A stretch of DNA of 64,000 bases from Magnetococcales bacterium. Its GTDB lineage: Bacteria > Pseudomonadota > Magnetococcia > Magnetococcales > UBA8363. Positions 18,283 to 28,100 of this stretch are shown piece after piece (the stretch's first letter is position 1; every line of letters starts with the position of its first letter). The position numbers and the translations under genes were made by a program. The stretch is taken from the NCBI GenBank assembly GCA_015232865.1, contig JADFYU010000005.1, positions 23,244 to 87,243 on the forward strand, in the 5' to 3' direction. The notes beneath the pieces are model-generated. The model was not told where the DNA came from, did no database searches, and saw only the letters and a list, made by a program, of their open reading frames with translations.

Positions 18283-20946
18283 ATGTCGTCTCTCAAGTCA
18301 AAAAAAGTAAATTATCTCAAGGATTACAGACCCTATTCGTTCCTTGTCGAACAGGTTGATTTGACCTTTGAGCTGGGATTGGATGTCACGACAGTTCACG
18401 CCAAAATTGCTTTCAGTCGCCAACCAAGCCTGTCGAAAACAGTGTTGGAACCTCTGGTTCTCCAGGGTCGAGAGCTTAAATTGCTTTCGATCAGCCTGGA
18501 TGGAACGCCTTTGGATTTGGATCAGTACCAGTTGACTGAGGAAACACTGACCATACCGCTCTGCCCTGAGCGGTTTTTCCTGGAAACCTCAGTGATGATA
18601 TATCCCCAGGCCAACACCTCTTTGGAGGGGCTGTTTGCATCCGGGCAGAAACTCTGTACCCAATGCGAAGCGGAGGGGTTTAGAAAAATCACCTTTTTCC
18701 CCGATCGGCCCGATGTCCTGGCCCCCTACACAACCCGTTTGATCGGCGATTGCAGGTTATTTCCCTCTTTGCTCTCAAACGGCAATTTGATTGAATCGGG
18801 TCAACTGAAGGGCGGCAGACACTATGCGCTTTGGCGGGATCCTTTTCTAAAACCCTCCTATCTCTTTGCCGTGGTTGCCGGGAATCTGGTCTGTCAGGAG
18901 GATTTTTTCACCACCGCTTCGGGCCGGGTCGTCACCCTGCAAATTTTTGTTGAAGAGCGAAACAAGAACAAATGCGCCCACGCCCTTTGTTCCCTCAAAA
19001 AATCAATGGCTTGGGATGAAAAACGCTATGGTCTGGAGTATGACCTGGACATCTACATGGTGGTAGCCGTTGACGATTTCAATATGGGGGCCATGGAAAA
19101 CAAGGGGTTGAACCTGTTCAACGCCAAATATGTTTTAGCGGAGCCGAAGAGTGCCACCGATACCGATTATCAACTGATCGAAGCGGTGATTGGTCACGAA
19201 TATTTTCACAACTGGACCGGCAACCGGGTCACCTGCCGGGATTGGTTCCAATTAAGCCTGAAAGAGGGGCTGACCGTTTTCCGTGAACATGAATTTTCCG
19301 GCGAATCCATCTCTCCCGAGGTACAAAGAATTCAGGATGTCATGCTGTTGCGGAGCAATCAATTCCCGGAAGATGCCGGACCGACCGCCCACCCTGTTCA
19401 ACCCAGCTCATACCTGGAAATCAACAATTTCTATACCCTGACCATCTATGAAAAAGGGGCTGAGTTGATCGGTATGCTCAAGACCCTGCTGGGTAACGCG
19501 CTTTATCATCAGGGAATTGATCTTTATTTGCGACGTCATGACGGTCAGGCCGCAACCGTAGACGATTTCATCGCAGCCATGGCATCGGTTTCAGGCCGCA
19601 ATCTTTCCCAGTTCAAACGCTGGTACGAACAGGCCGGAACCCCCATACTGACCATCGACGGAGTCCATGACCCTCAAACGATGCAGTACACTCTTGACGT
19701 CAGGCAGCAGTGTCCAGATACGCCGGGTCAGACCGATAAAAAGCCCTTTCACATACCGCTGACCTTGGGCTTGCTGGACCAAACGGGCCAGCCTTTTCCC
19801 TTGTGCCTGGAGGGGGAGTCGTCGGAGCAATCGGCCTGCTTCGAGAGAACCCTGGAGCTGACACAAGTTGAGCACCGATTTGTTTTTACCGGGATCGATT
19901 CTCCTCCTATTCCTTCTCTGCTACGTGTTTTTTCAGCTCCGGTGCGCCTACAGGCCAATCTGTCTGACCGGGATCTGGCATTTTTATGGAGCCATGATTC
20001 CGACGCGTTCAATCGTTGGGAGGGGGGGCAGGAGTTGGCCTCCCGCTTGTTGCTACCCAAAATCGAGTCCGATGCGGATTTGTTTGAAGAGACCGATCCC
20101 CGTCTTGACTATTTTATCGAAGCTTTCTTGCAGACGTTAACGGACAAAACCCTCTCGGCCGCTCCCAAAGCCCTGGCCCTGACCCTCCCCTCAGAACGGA
20201 TTTTGTTCGACCGCATCAAGCGGGTCAATCCACAACGAATCCATCAAGTCAGAACCGGGTTGCAACGGATGCTGGCCAATCGGCTGGAGAACGATTTTTT
20301 ACAGGTCTGGCAGAGCTACGCCGAAGCAAAACCCTATCGATTTACTCAAGAAGAGGTGGGGCAGCGTTCTTTGAAAAACCTCTGTCTCTCTTATCTGTTG
20401 TATTCCGATAACCCGACTTATCGTCAATTGGCCGTGGATTGTTTTTATGCTGCCGACAACATGACCGATCAATTGGGCGCCTTATCCCCCCTCTGCCGAG
20501 AGAGCAGTCCCGAAAGCGACGAGGTGATGAAGGCATTTGAGTCACAATGGTATGACGAACCGTTGGTAATGGATAAATGGTTTTTCCTGCAAGCCACCGC
20601 GCCGAGGCCAGAGACCTTGCAAACGGTTGAACAACTCATGAAGCACCCACTCTTTACCCTGAAAACACCCAATCGGGTGCGTGCCCTGATTGGCGGATTT
20701 TCACAGACCAACCCCTTTAGCTTCCATGATGCTGACGGCAACGGCTATCGGTTTTTGGCCGATCAGATTCTGCTGTTGGACGGCATCAATCCGCAAATAG
20801 CCGCCCGACTGCTATCGGCCATGAGTCAGTGGAAACGATTGGAAGAGAACCGCAGCGGGTTGATGCAATCCTCTTTGCAGCGCATCGCCAATTCAGCCAA
20901 TTTATCCAGAGATGTCTATGAAATAGTGACAAAAATTCTTAGCTAA
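18283..20946 (+). CDS. pepN: Aminopeptidase N (M1 family)
   Basis: Cytosolic zinc aminopeptidase that removes N-terminal residues in the last steps of protein turnover. At 887 residues it matches the bacterial PepN length. The exopeptidase motif GAMEN is at 269-273 and the zinc site HEYFH at 305-309, with the third ligand Glu328 eighteen residues after the second His. The conserved stretch WTGNRVTCRDWFQLSLKEGL supports PepN over other M1 members. The helical C-terminal domain is present to the end (LSAMSQWKRLEENRSG). It has its own 5' gap with a repeat arm, so it is probably transcribed on its own or by read-through. Confidence 0.96.
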   Translation: MSSLKSKKVNYLKDYRPYSFLVEQVDLTFELGLDVTTVHAKIAFSRQPSLSKTVLEPLVLQGRELKLLSISLDGTPLDLDQYQLTEETLTIPLCPERFFLETSVMIYPQANTSLEGLFASGQKLCTQCEAEGFRKITFFPDRPDVLAPYTTRLIGDCRLFPSLLSNGNLIESGQLKGGRHYALWRDPFLKPSYLFAVVAGNLVCQEDFFTTASGRVVTLQIFVEERNKNKCAHALCSLKKSMAWDEKRYGLEYDLDIYMVVAVDDFNMGAMENKGLNLFNAKYVLAEPKSATDTDYQLIEAVIGHEYFHNWTGNRVTCRDWFQLSLKEGLTVFREHEFSGESISPEVQRIQDVMLLRSNQFPEDAGPTAHPVQPSSYLEINNFYTLTIYEKGAELIGMLKTLLGNALYHQGIDLYLRRHDGQAATVDDFIAAMASVSGRNLSQFKRWYEQAGTPILTIDGVHDPQTMQYTLDVRQQCPDTPGQTDKKPFHIPLTLGLLDQTGQPFPLCLEGESSEQSACFERTLELTQVEHRFVFTGIDSPPIPSLLRVFSAPVRLQANLSDRDLAFLWSHDSDAFNRWEGGQELASRLLLPKIESDADLFEETDPRLDYFIEAFLQTLTDKTLSAAPKALALTLPSERILFDRIKRVNPQRIHQVRTGLQRMLANRLENDFLQVWQSYAEAKPYRFTQEEVGQRSLKNLCLSYLLYSDNPTYRQLAVDCFYAADNMTDQLGALSPLCRESSPESDEVMKAFESQWYDEPLVMDKWFFLQATAPRPETLQTVEQLMKHPLFTLKTPNRVRALIGGFSQTNPFSFHDADGNGYRFLADQILLLDGINPQIAARLLSAMSQWKRLEENRSGLMQSSLQRIANSANLSRDVYEIVTKILS

Positions 20947-21000
20947 CGCCTCAACCTTACCCATCGGACCGCCAAACGTTTCGTTAATAACGGGAATTTC

Positions 21001-21030
21001 TTGACGTTTTGATTCGAGAAGAGAGATAAT
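21001..21030 (+). promoter_or_regulatory. Probable sigma-70 promoter of the PilZ gene
   Basis: TTGACG at 21001-21006 and GATAAT at 21025-21030 are separated by 18 bases, five of six matches to each consensus box. The PilZ coding start is 40 bases further on. Confidence 0.6.
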
Positions 21031-21069
21031 GAGGGTTAACCTGAAGATTGACCTTTTGGAGAGCAACTC

Positions 21070-21411
21070 ATGAGTTCAGACAGCCCCCAGAAACATGCGC
21101 AACGAGAGGATCGCATCCCATTTAGTACCCAGTTGCGTTTCGAAGCGGATCAGACCAACCATGTTATTGTCGGTCTGACCAAAGATGTCAGTATGAGTGG
21201 CGCCTTTATCGAAACGATGCAGGAGACCGCTGGACTGACTGAGGGGGATGAAGGGGTGGTTTTTGTTGAGATGAGTGAAGAGGGAAAGAGCTTTGAAGTC
21301 TCTTTTCACTGCGTCATTGCCCGCATTATTCCAAACCGGGGCATTGGTTTGAACTTTGAAAGCGAGGAGGAAGACGAAGAGAGCGATGAAGAGGATGATG
21401 AAGAGTCTTGA
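21070..21411 (+). CDS. PilZ-domain protein with acidic tail
   Basis: Small protein of 113 residues. QREDRIPF (residues 10-17) followed by DVSMSGAFI matches the R-x3-R and D/N-x-S-x2-G motifs of PilZ, the c-di-GMP-binding domain, and IIPNRGIGLNFE is the typical last strand. The spacing of the Arg residues is tighter than RxxxR (R11, R14), so c-di-GMP binding is likely but not certain. The last 20 residues are almost all Glu, Asp and Ser. It has its own promoter and is convergent with mtaB. The target of the protein is not indicated by its neighbours. Confidence 0.8.
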   Translation: MSSDSPQKHAQREDRIPFSTQLRFEADQTNHVIVGLTKDVSMSGAFIETMQETAGLTEGDEGVVFVEMSEEGKSFEVSFHCVIARIIPNRGIGLNFESEEEDEESDEEDDEES

Positions 21412-21451
21412 TTTGCCTGCTGAACCAAAAGGCTGGCCGACAATATATGGA

Positions 21452-21474
21452 CAACAGCCAAAATTCAGGCTAAA
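21452..21474 (-). repeat. Dispersed repeat arm forming the mtaB 3' end
   Basis: CAACAGCCAAAATTCAGGCT is a right-hand arm. On the minus strand it contains TTTAGCCTGAATTTTGGC, whose TAG (21472-21470) is the mtaB stop codon. Confidence 0.55.
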
Positions 21475-22834
21475 GCCGTAATCCTGTAAACTGGCCACTG
21501 GATGGGTCGAATGCGGTCAGTCTGACCGGGATGATCTGCCCCACTTCATCGCCATCGATCGTATTAAAATTGACACTTAAAAAAGAGGATATCTTTCCAC
21601 TGGCCAGACCCGCTTCTACGGACTCGATCAAGACCCCCTCCTGCCGTCCCAACCAATCCTCAGCCAGTAACCTCAGATTGTCAACGCCGGCTTGGCGCAG
21701 CCGTTCCGAACGGTTTTTTGCCGTATTACCCTCAACCCGAAACCGTTGTGGAATCTGGGCGGCCGGTGTTCCGGGCCGATCGGAATAGCGAAAGATATGC
21801 AGAAAAACCAAAGGCGCTTCGTTGACCAGTCGCAAACTGTTTTCAAACGCCTCTTCACTTTCGGTTGGAAAACCGACAATCAAATCCGCCCCGAGCACGA
21901 TTTCTGGCCGAGAGGTTTTAATCTGCCTGATCTGTTCCAGCAGTCGTACCTGATCCGTTCGTCTGCCCATTCTTTTCAAGATCATGCTATCCCCGGACTG
22001 AATGGAAAGATGCAGATAGGAGCAGATTTTTTTCTCCCTGGCCAATAGTGACAACAACTCTTCATCGATATCCGCCGGATCAATGGAGGAGAGTCGAATC
22101 CGTCCCAAATGGGGGATCTGTACCAATTGTTCAATCATGTCGGCCAGGGAAACGGCTGGTGAGAGATCTCTCCCGAAAGATCCCAAGTCGATGCCGGTCA
22201 ATACCAACTCCTGGAAACCGGCCAAAACAAACCGCTGCGCCTGAGCCAATATTTGATCGGGATGCAAGGAGCGACTGGGGCCGCGAACCCCCGGAATCAG
22301 GCAGTAGGTGCAGGCGCGATCGCAGCCATCTTGAAGTTGCAGATAGGCACGGGAGCGATCGGCAAAGGTATCGACGATCGGTCGATCTGGAACCGTGGTA
22401 AAAGTGGAGATATCCCCGACAATAACAGAGGCATTACACACTTCATCCATACCGGGATCGGATTGGGGCGGGTCGGTCAGGATGGCATCGACATGCTGCC
22501 AAAGCGCGCTCTTCTCCTGATTACCCAAAACCAGGGCAACCTGGGGCAGTGCCGCCAATATTTCCGGGGTCTGTTGGGCATAACAGCCAGTCACGACTAT
22601 CTTTGCCTGAGGATTTTCCCGGCCGGCCCGTCGAATGAGCTGTCGGGCCGCCCGATCGCTCTCATTGGTGACCGAACAGGTGTTGACAATGATCAGTTCA
22701 GACTCTTCTCCGACCTGAGCAACACGAAACCCCCTTTCACCACCGCCATGACGCAACAGTTCGGTTTCAAGCTGGTTGACACGACAGCCCATGCTGATAA
22801 CGGATATTATTCGGTTGTTTTTTTGCTTATTCAT
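21470..22834 (-). CDS. mtaB: tRNA (N6-L-threonylcarbamoyladenosine(37)-C2) methylthiotransferase MtaB
   Basis: Radical-SAM enzyme adding a methylthio group to t6A37 of tRNA. The protein is 454 residues from the ATG at 22834. An in-frame ATG at 22891 adds 19 unconserved residues and was set aside. The N-terminal UPF0004 domain has SMGCRVNQLETE (Cys17), with further ligand Cys in VNTCSVT and VTGCYAQ. The radical-SAM core has CDRACTYCLIPGVRG. A C-terminal TRAM-like region ends at residue 454. SMGCRVNQ is the form seen in MtaB and distinguishes it from MiaB and from RimO, which occurs separately at 41300-42649. It is convergent with the PilZ gene. Confidence 0.9.
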   Translation of the reverse strand: MNKQKNNRIISVISMGCRVNQLETELLRHGGGERGFRVAQVGEESELIIVNTCSVTNESDRAARQLIRRAGRENPQAKIVVTGCYAQQTPEILAALPQVALVLGNQEKSALWQHVDAILTDPPQSDPGMDEVCNASVIVGDISTFTTVPDRPIVDTFADRSRAYLQLQDGCDRACTYCLIPGVRGPSRSLHPDQILAQAQRFVLAGFQELVLTGIDLGSFGRDLSPAVSLADMIEQLVQIPHLGRIRLSSIDPADIDEELLSLLAREKKICSYLHLSIQSGDSMILKRMGRRTDQVRLLEQIRQIKTSRPEIVLGADLIVGFPTESEEAFENSLRLVNEAPLVFLHIFRYSDRPGTPAAQIPQRFRVEGNTAKNRSERLRQAGVDNLRLLAEDWLGRQEGVLIESVEAGLASGKISSFLSVNFNTIDGDEVGQIIPVRLTAFDPSSGQFTGLRL

Positions 22835-22888
22835 TGACCTGATGAGAGAAAAACTCTTACCCTGACCGTTGCGTCGGACATGCCCGTT

Positions 22889-22910
22889 CAACTGCCGTAT
22901 CTAGGTTAAA
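22889..22910 (-). repeat. Dispersed repeat, single arm
   Basis: CAACTGCCGTATCTAGGTTA differs from the element B arm at one or two positions. It lies between the divergent mtaB and CCA-enzyme homologue genes. Confidence 0.6.
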
Positions 22911-22998
22911 ACAAATAGTGGAACAAGGTCGATACTGATGATAGGATAATAGGGTAGATCGGCTCGGTGTCCAGGATCAAACCAACAATAGTGGAATC

Positions 22999-24393
22999 AT
23001 GATACCCTCTTTCAATAATAGTCTTCCCCCTACTCTACAAACCCTGTTAGACGATATGAACCATCTGATCGGCCCGCTGTATCTGGTCGGTGGAGCGGTC
23101 CGAAACGGTCTTCAGGGAAATCCCCCGACCAATGATCTTAACATTCTGGTGCCCCGACCATTGGCCGAGTGCCGCCAAATATTGCTTGATGCCGGCTATT
23201 CGACCGGTATCGAGAGCACCCGGCACAACGTTCTGGTTCTGCCGCTCAAGGGGTTCAAAAAACCTAAAACCATCGAAATATCCACCTTTCGCCACCGTCC
23301 CAATCACACCCCCAGTGTCGAGGAGGATCTGCTCCAACGGGATGTTACCGTCAATGCCATGGCCTATCTGTGGCCAAACGGTCCCATATTGGACCCCTTC
23401 AACGGTCAGAACGACCTGAAAAACCGGCTAATCAAATTGGTCAATGGCGCCACGACCCTACGGGACGACCCCTTGCGGGCTTTGAGATTCTTCCGGTTTG
23501 CGCTGCAGCTGGCCTCAACCCCCGATCCCGACGATCTGATCTTGGCCTCTGAAACCCTGTTGACCCACGTCAACCCCGATCGAACCCGTGCTGAGTTGGA
23601 TCGAATTTTTTCATTTCCCCTCCGTTCGGAAATGGATATCTACTCTTTCCGGTATCTGCTCAACACCCCGTTGTGTACCGATTTACTGCACGAGTTGAAC
23701 AGTCTCAAGGATATCAGGGATAGCGCCAACCCCAACCAAAGTGTTTGGGACCGAACTATCCAGACCATTCTGGGTCTCACCTCCATCACTCCGGGAGAGG
23801 ATCTCTCTCTGTTGGACCTGCGCTGGTCGGCCCTGTTTATCGGCATCAGCTCCACCTGTGGTGAACGAGAACAGCTTTTCTCCTCTTCCGGGCTTAAGTC
23901 ATCGCAGGAGGATGACTCTTTATGCTACCGAAAAATTTTGGAGAAATTTTGCTTTTCCAAACGTCGTCAACGGCGGATTTCCAACCTTCTGCACCATTTA
24001 AACCTGGAAATTGACCCTTCGGATCGGACTTTAAAACGGTTGATCAAAGACGCCATTCCACTGGAAGGACTATACCGGCTCCATCATGCCTGGAATCTGG
24101 CCGGGATGACCGAGACAGCTAACAACAATGAAGTCTACCGACAGGAAGATGAACTAAGTACGCTACTGGAGCGGTGTCGGCTGCTTCGACAAGCCCGATT
24201 CCGACCCAGAGCACAGGATCTGGCCATTTCAGGTGGGGATATTCTCAATATGGTCCGAAAACCACCAGGCCCCTGGATCGGCCAACTTCAAGACACCTTG
24301 GTTGACTTGATTGACGAAGAGCCTTTCCAAAACCGCCCAGAAATCCTGACCCAAAAAATTCAGGAGTGGATTCTGGAGCAGGATAGCATCTGA
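22999..24393 (+). CDS. CCA-adding enzyme / poly(A) polymerase family protein with altered metal motif
   Basis: Class II nucleotidyltransferase homologue of 464 residues. YLVGGAVRNGLQG (28-40) is the GG motif, LQRDVTVNAMAY (112-123) the RRD-type ribose motif, and DDPLRALRFFRFAL (around 160-173) the nucleotide-recognition region; a helical body follows. Functional enzymes have DxD after the GG motif to hold two Mg ions. Here it reads D46-L-N48, and VRD is VRN. The third carboxylate (IEISTFR, Glu93) is kept. The family adds CCA to tRNA 3' ends or A tails to RNA; this copy may be impaired or specialised. No other tRNA nucleotidyltransferase is in the window. Confidence 0.8.
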   Translation: MIPSFNNSLPPTLQTLLDDMNHLIGPLYLVGGAVRNGLQGNPPTNDLNILVPRPLAECRQILLDAGYSTGIESTRHNVLVLPLKGFKKPKTIEISTFRHRPNHTPSVEEDLLQRDVTVNAMAYLWPNGPILDPFNGQNDLKNRLIKLVNGATTLRDDPLRALRFFRFALQLASTPDPDDLILASETLLTHVNPDRTRAELDRIFSFPLRSEMDIYSFRYLLNTPLCTDLLHELNSLKDIRDSANPNQSVWDRTIQTILGLTSITPGEDLSLLDLRWSALFIGISSTCGEREQLFSSSGLKSSQEDDSLCYRKILEKFCFSKRRQRRISNLLHHLNLEIDPSDRTLKRLIKDAIPLEGLYRLHHAWNLAGMTETANNNEVYRQEDELSTLLERCRLLRQARFRPRAQDLAISGGDILNMVRKPPGPWIGQLQDTLVDLIDEEPFQNRPEILTQKIQEWILEQDSI

Positions 24394-24432
24394 AGGAGGT
24401 TTTTCATTCCACGGGACTTGAGCGATCCAATT

Positions 24433-24465
24433 CCTGGCAACCGGGATAAGAACTCGGTTGCCAGG
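24433..24465. terminator. Hairpin between two convergent genes
   Basis: A perfect 11-base stem CCTGGCAACCG / CGGTTGCCAGG with an 11-base loop lies midway between the convergent CCA-enzyme homologue and LOG genes. It lacks a clear run of T on either side, so factor-independent termination is plausible but not certain. Confidence 0.55.
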
Positions 24466-24481
24466 CCCTTGCGTCTGCTAT

Positions 24482-25153
24482 TTATTTCAAATTACATTTT
24501 TTATGTCCAGGCCCCTGTTGGCGGGCCATGTGACCTTGAATGATTTTGAACGCCTCGGACGGAGAGTCCACCAAGCTGATCAAGTCCAAGTCACTTTGGC
24601 TGACACACCCCTCTTCCAGAACGGTGGATGACCACCAATCCATCAATCCTTTCCAGTATTTGGACCCAAAAAGAATAATGGGAAAGGGTTTTATCTTTCC
24701 GGTCTGCACCAGAGTCAACGCCTCGAAGAGTTCATCCATGGTTCCGAACCCACCCGGAAAAATAACGATGGCGTCGGCATGTTTGGCAAACATCAATTTG
24801 CGCACGAAAAAATAGCGGAAAGAGAGACTGATATCCTGATATTGGTTGGCCGCCTGTTCAAACGGTAAGGAGATGTTCAAACCAACCGACTGACTGCCCT
24901 TTTTATAACACCCTTTGTTGGCCGCCTCCATGATGCCTGGTCCACCGCCGGTAATGACGGCAATGCCCTGATTGGAAAGCTGTCGCCCCAGTTTTTTGGC
25001 ATTGATGTAAAAGGGGTTGTTTTTTTTCAGCCGAGCGCTGCCAAAAATGGTTACGGCGTTGCCCAATCCTCTCAGAACTTCGATTCCATCGATTAATTCG
25101 GCCTGAATCCTGAAAATACGCCAGGCTTCCGTTGTTTTAAAATCATCTACCAC
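24482..25153 (-). CDS. LOG family protein (nucleoside 5'-monophosphate phosphoribohydrolase type)
   Basis: The protein is 223 residues with the paired LOG signatures GGGPGIMEAANKG (around 69-81) and PGGFGTMDELFEALTLVQTGK (around 133-153), the latter carrying the catalytic Arg/Glu region of PGGxGTxxE. Members are often labelled lysine decarboxylase, but the family hydrolyses nucleoside monophosphates such as cytokinin ribosides. It is somewhat longer than plant LOG, with an N-terminal ~40-residue helix, like the larger bacterial LOGs (PpnN-like subgroup is much longer). It sits downstream of addA on the same strand, with a 33-base gap. Confidence 0.85.
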   Translation of the reverse strand: MVDDFKTTEAWRIFRIQAELIDGIEVLRGLGNAVTIFGSARLKKNNPFYINAKKLGRQLSNQGIAVITGGGPGIMEAANKGCYKKGSQSVGLNISLPFEQAANQYQDISLSFRYFFVRKLMFAKHADAIVIFPGGFGTMDELFEALTLVQTGKIKPFPIILFGSKYWKGLMDWWSSTVLEEGCVSQSDLDLISLVDSPSEAFKIIQGHMARQQGPGHKKCNLK

Positions 25154-25186
25154 TGATTGGCTCTCCTCAAATTACCCATTAAGTCC

Positions 25187-28100
25187 CTATTCACCAAACG
25201 ACCACGCCCTCCACTCCGACATCAGGGGAAAGTACAATCCCAAACGGATGGGACGATCTTCCAACATTCTAAAAAGAGTTCCATAACGGTGGAGTTGATC
25301 CTGATATCGAATGAGCTCTGAGTTCAGAAATCCCGGAAGATCCCCGCCGGCGTGATAGCTGGATTTAAAATCGATAATCCATCGAATCCCGTCTGAATCG
25401 ATAAAACATCGATCGATAACACCCCGGATCAATCGGCCATCCACATGACCACTCAAAGCAAATTCGGATCGGGAATCTTGATGGGTGCCATCCAATATCC
25501 AACGGCCCCGCTCATCCGCCAGGGAGCGTATCAGAGAGAGTTTGACACGATCAACGGCTGCGCTCAACCCATGTCCGTGAATCCCAGAATTGATCAGGTG
25601 GGCGCGGATGGATCGACTCTGTGCTTCAACCCGTTCAGCCGACCAATTGGCGGCCCCTTCATCGGCAATACGACTGAGATAACGGTGAACGACCGAGCCG
25701 ACCAACCGGACCGTTTCACCGGCCCAATCAAACAGCACCGGCGGCTCTTCAGTTGTCATGGCGTTTAAGGTTGTTGTGCTGATTTCTGGAAGTTTTGGAC
25801 AGACCCAGTCACTGTTCAAGGCTTGCAAGGGTGGGGCAATCAATTCGCCACCCCCGGCTCTGCCCCCGGTTTTCGACTCTTCCTTGTCGACCAAACCGGT
25901 AAACGGCTGACTTAAAACCGGCCAGAGGGTGCCTAAAAAGGAATTTGGGGCGGGCGAATTTCCCTCTTCCACGGTTTCGGCCAGCAGATGCAGATTTTTT
26001 TTTGCTCGGGTTACTGCCACATAGAGCAGGCGAGCGGTCTCAAAGGCTGTTTTTTGCTTATCGACGGATCGAATGAATTTTTGAATGGCATCTTCACTAT
26101 TTTGGTCCGAGCGGGCAATAGGCGCAAGAAGAGGAGGCCGATCGCCGTTGCTGTTTGGGTCGTTATCCAACCAAGTCAACAGTTTTCGACTTTCCCCACG
26201 GGGGCGCCGGTGTAAACCGGGCAAAATAACCACGTCAAACTCCAGCCCTTTGGCCTTATGCAAGGTCATGACCGTCAAATCGGCATCGGCGTGGGGATCT
26301 GTCGCCCCATACAGTCCTCCCAACTGACGATTGATTTGATCCAAATCCGGCATGGCTGTTCGTCCTTCTGAGGCTTCCAGCAGGTCGAAAAAGGTTCGCA
26401 CATCCAGCAGATCCGCCTCTCTCTTCAATGTGGCTGGTCCGCCCAAAGCCTGCCAGCACCCCTCCACCCACCTTCGCCATTCTCCCTGTCCCGGAAAGTG
26501 GCTGCCCCGCCCCCGCCTCTCCAGGGTTTGACTCAGAACGGCCCTGACACGCAACAGCCGGGCCTGACCATCCGCAGACAGACGGCTGACCCGCAAAGAG
26601 TCCTGCATCAACTGCCAGATGCTCTTTTCGTGTGCGGGGGAGTGAACATCCGACAGGGTCGAACTTTCCGGTGGCACATCGACGGGGGGATTCGGGTCGA
26701 CCAACTGGTTCAGATCAGCCAGGCTGAGACCACACCAGGGAGCGCGTAGGATCGACAGCCAGGCGATCCGGTCTGCCGGATGGGACAAAGCCCGAGTCAA
26801 GGCCAGCAAATCTTGAATTTTGGCTTGATCCTGCAGCGGATTCAACTCAACCGCCTGGTAGCGCAATCCAACCTGTTCAAAAGCTGGTAAAATGTGCTTG
26901 AGATGGTTTCTCGAACGAACCAACACCGCAACGCTCAACCCTTTCTGACGGGCTGCAACGGTCAGGGACGCCACCTCTCCGGCTTCGGCCAGGGGATCGT
27001 TGATCGGCATGGAGTGAACCCGGACCGCTTCGGTCAGTCCTCTCGGGTGGAAGGCATCGGATTCACTATAGGGTACGGCACCGACGGAAATCTCTTCGGT
27101 TTGTGGAAAAATATCCGCCATGGCATGGTTGACCCAATTGACAATACCGGCCTCCGAGCGAAAATTGACCCGTAGAGTCAGGGGAGTCAGGATGATGGGC
27201 GCGATGCCAAACCGTCTGGCGTTGAGAAACACCCCCACCTCTGCCTCCCTGAATCGATAGATGGATTGCATGGGATCTCCGACCAGAAACAAGGTTTTGC
27301 CACTCCCGCCTTCCCAACCGGCAATCAATCGGCTCAACAGTAGGGATTGTGAACGGGAGGTGTCCTGAAATTCATCGATGAGCAGGTGGGAGATTTGGTA
27401 ATCCAGTTTCAAACCCAAATTGGTCGGCTGATCCGTTTCTCCCAACGCCAGGATCGCACTATGAGAAACTTCGGCAAAATCGACTTTTTTTTGCTCGGAA
27501 AAAACCAATTTCAAATGGGCGGCAGCAACCGGCAACAGTGTTAACAAAGCCGAGAGAATCTCCCATTGCCCATCTGAATAGCGCAGAGGCGGCAGAAGAC
27601 GGATATTGAGCAGATTGATTCGAAAAGTTTCAAAGGGGGCTAACGACTCGACCAGATCTTTGGCAGCGGCTTTGAATTTTTTCAGGTCGGCCTTCTCCTG
27701 AGCGGTCCTGCCGCTGGTTTGCGGTGGAAATCCCTGTTTTTGTGAAAAGCTCTTGCGCCAATCACCCGGACTGGTCAACAACAACTCGGCCAACCCCAAC
27801 CAGGGTTCGACCGCTTCCAGATCATCCTCAGGCAGTTGATCCCGTCCGTCCCAGGTCAGGATGGGGCTGTCCGTCTCGGCCGACCCGGCCAGATGTCGGG
27901 CGGCTGTTTGAGCCAACTTCAACAACCCTTGCAACATCGCTGGAGGTAGCGATTGAGTCAGCTTGCAAATCTGCTCGGCTATGATGGATTGCAGGCTCTC
28001 TTCCAGCCTGGGCCGAATTTTTGCTGTCTCCATCTGCAAGTGTGGCAACCATTGATCCCGACGCGCCAACATGTCAGCCAGCAGATCTTCCGTGCGCTGT

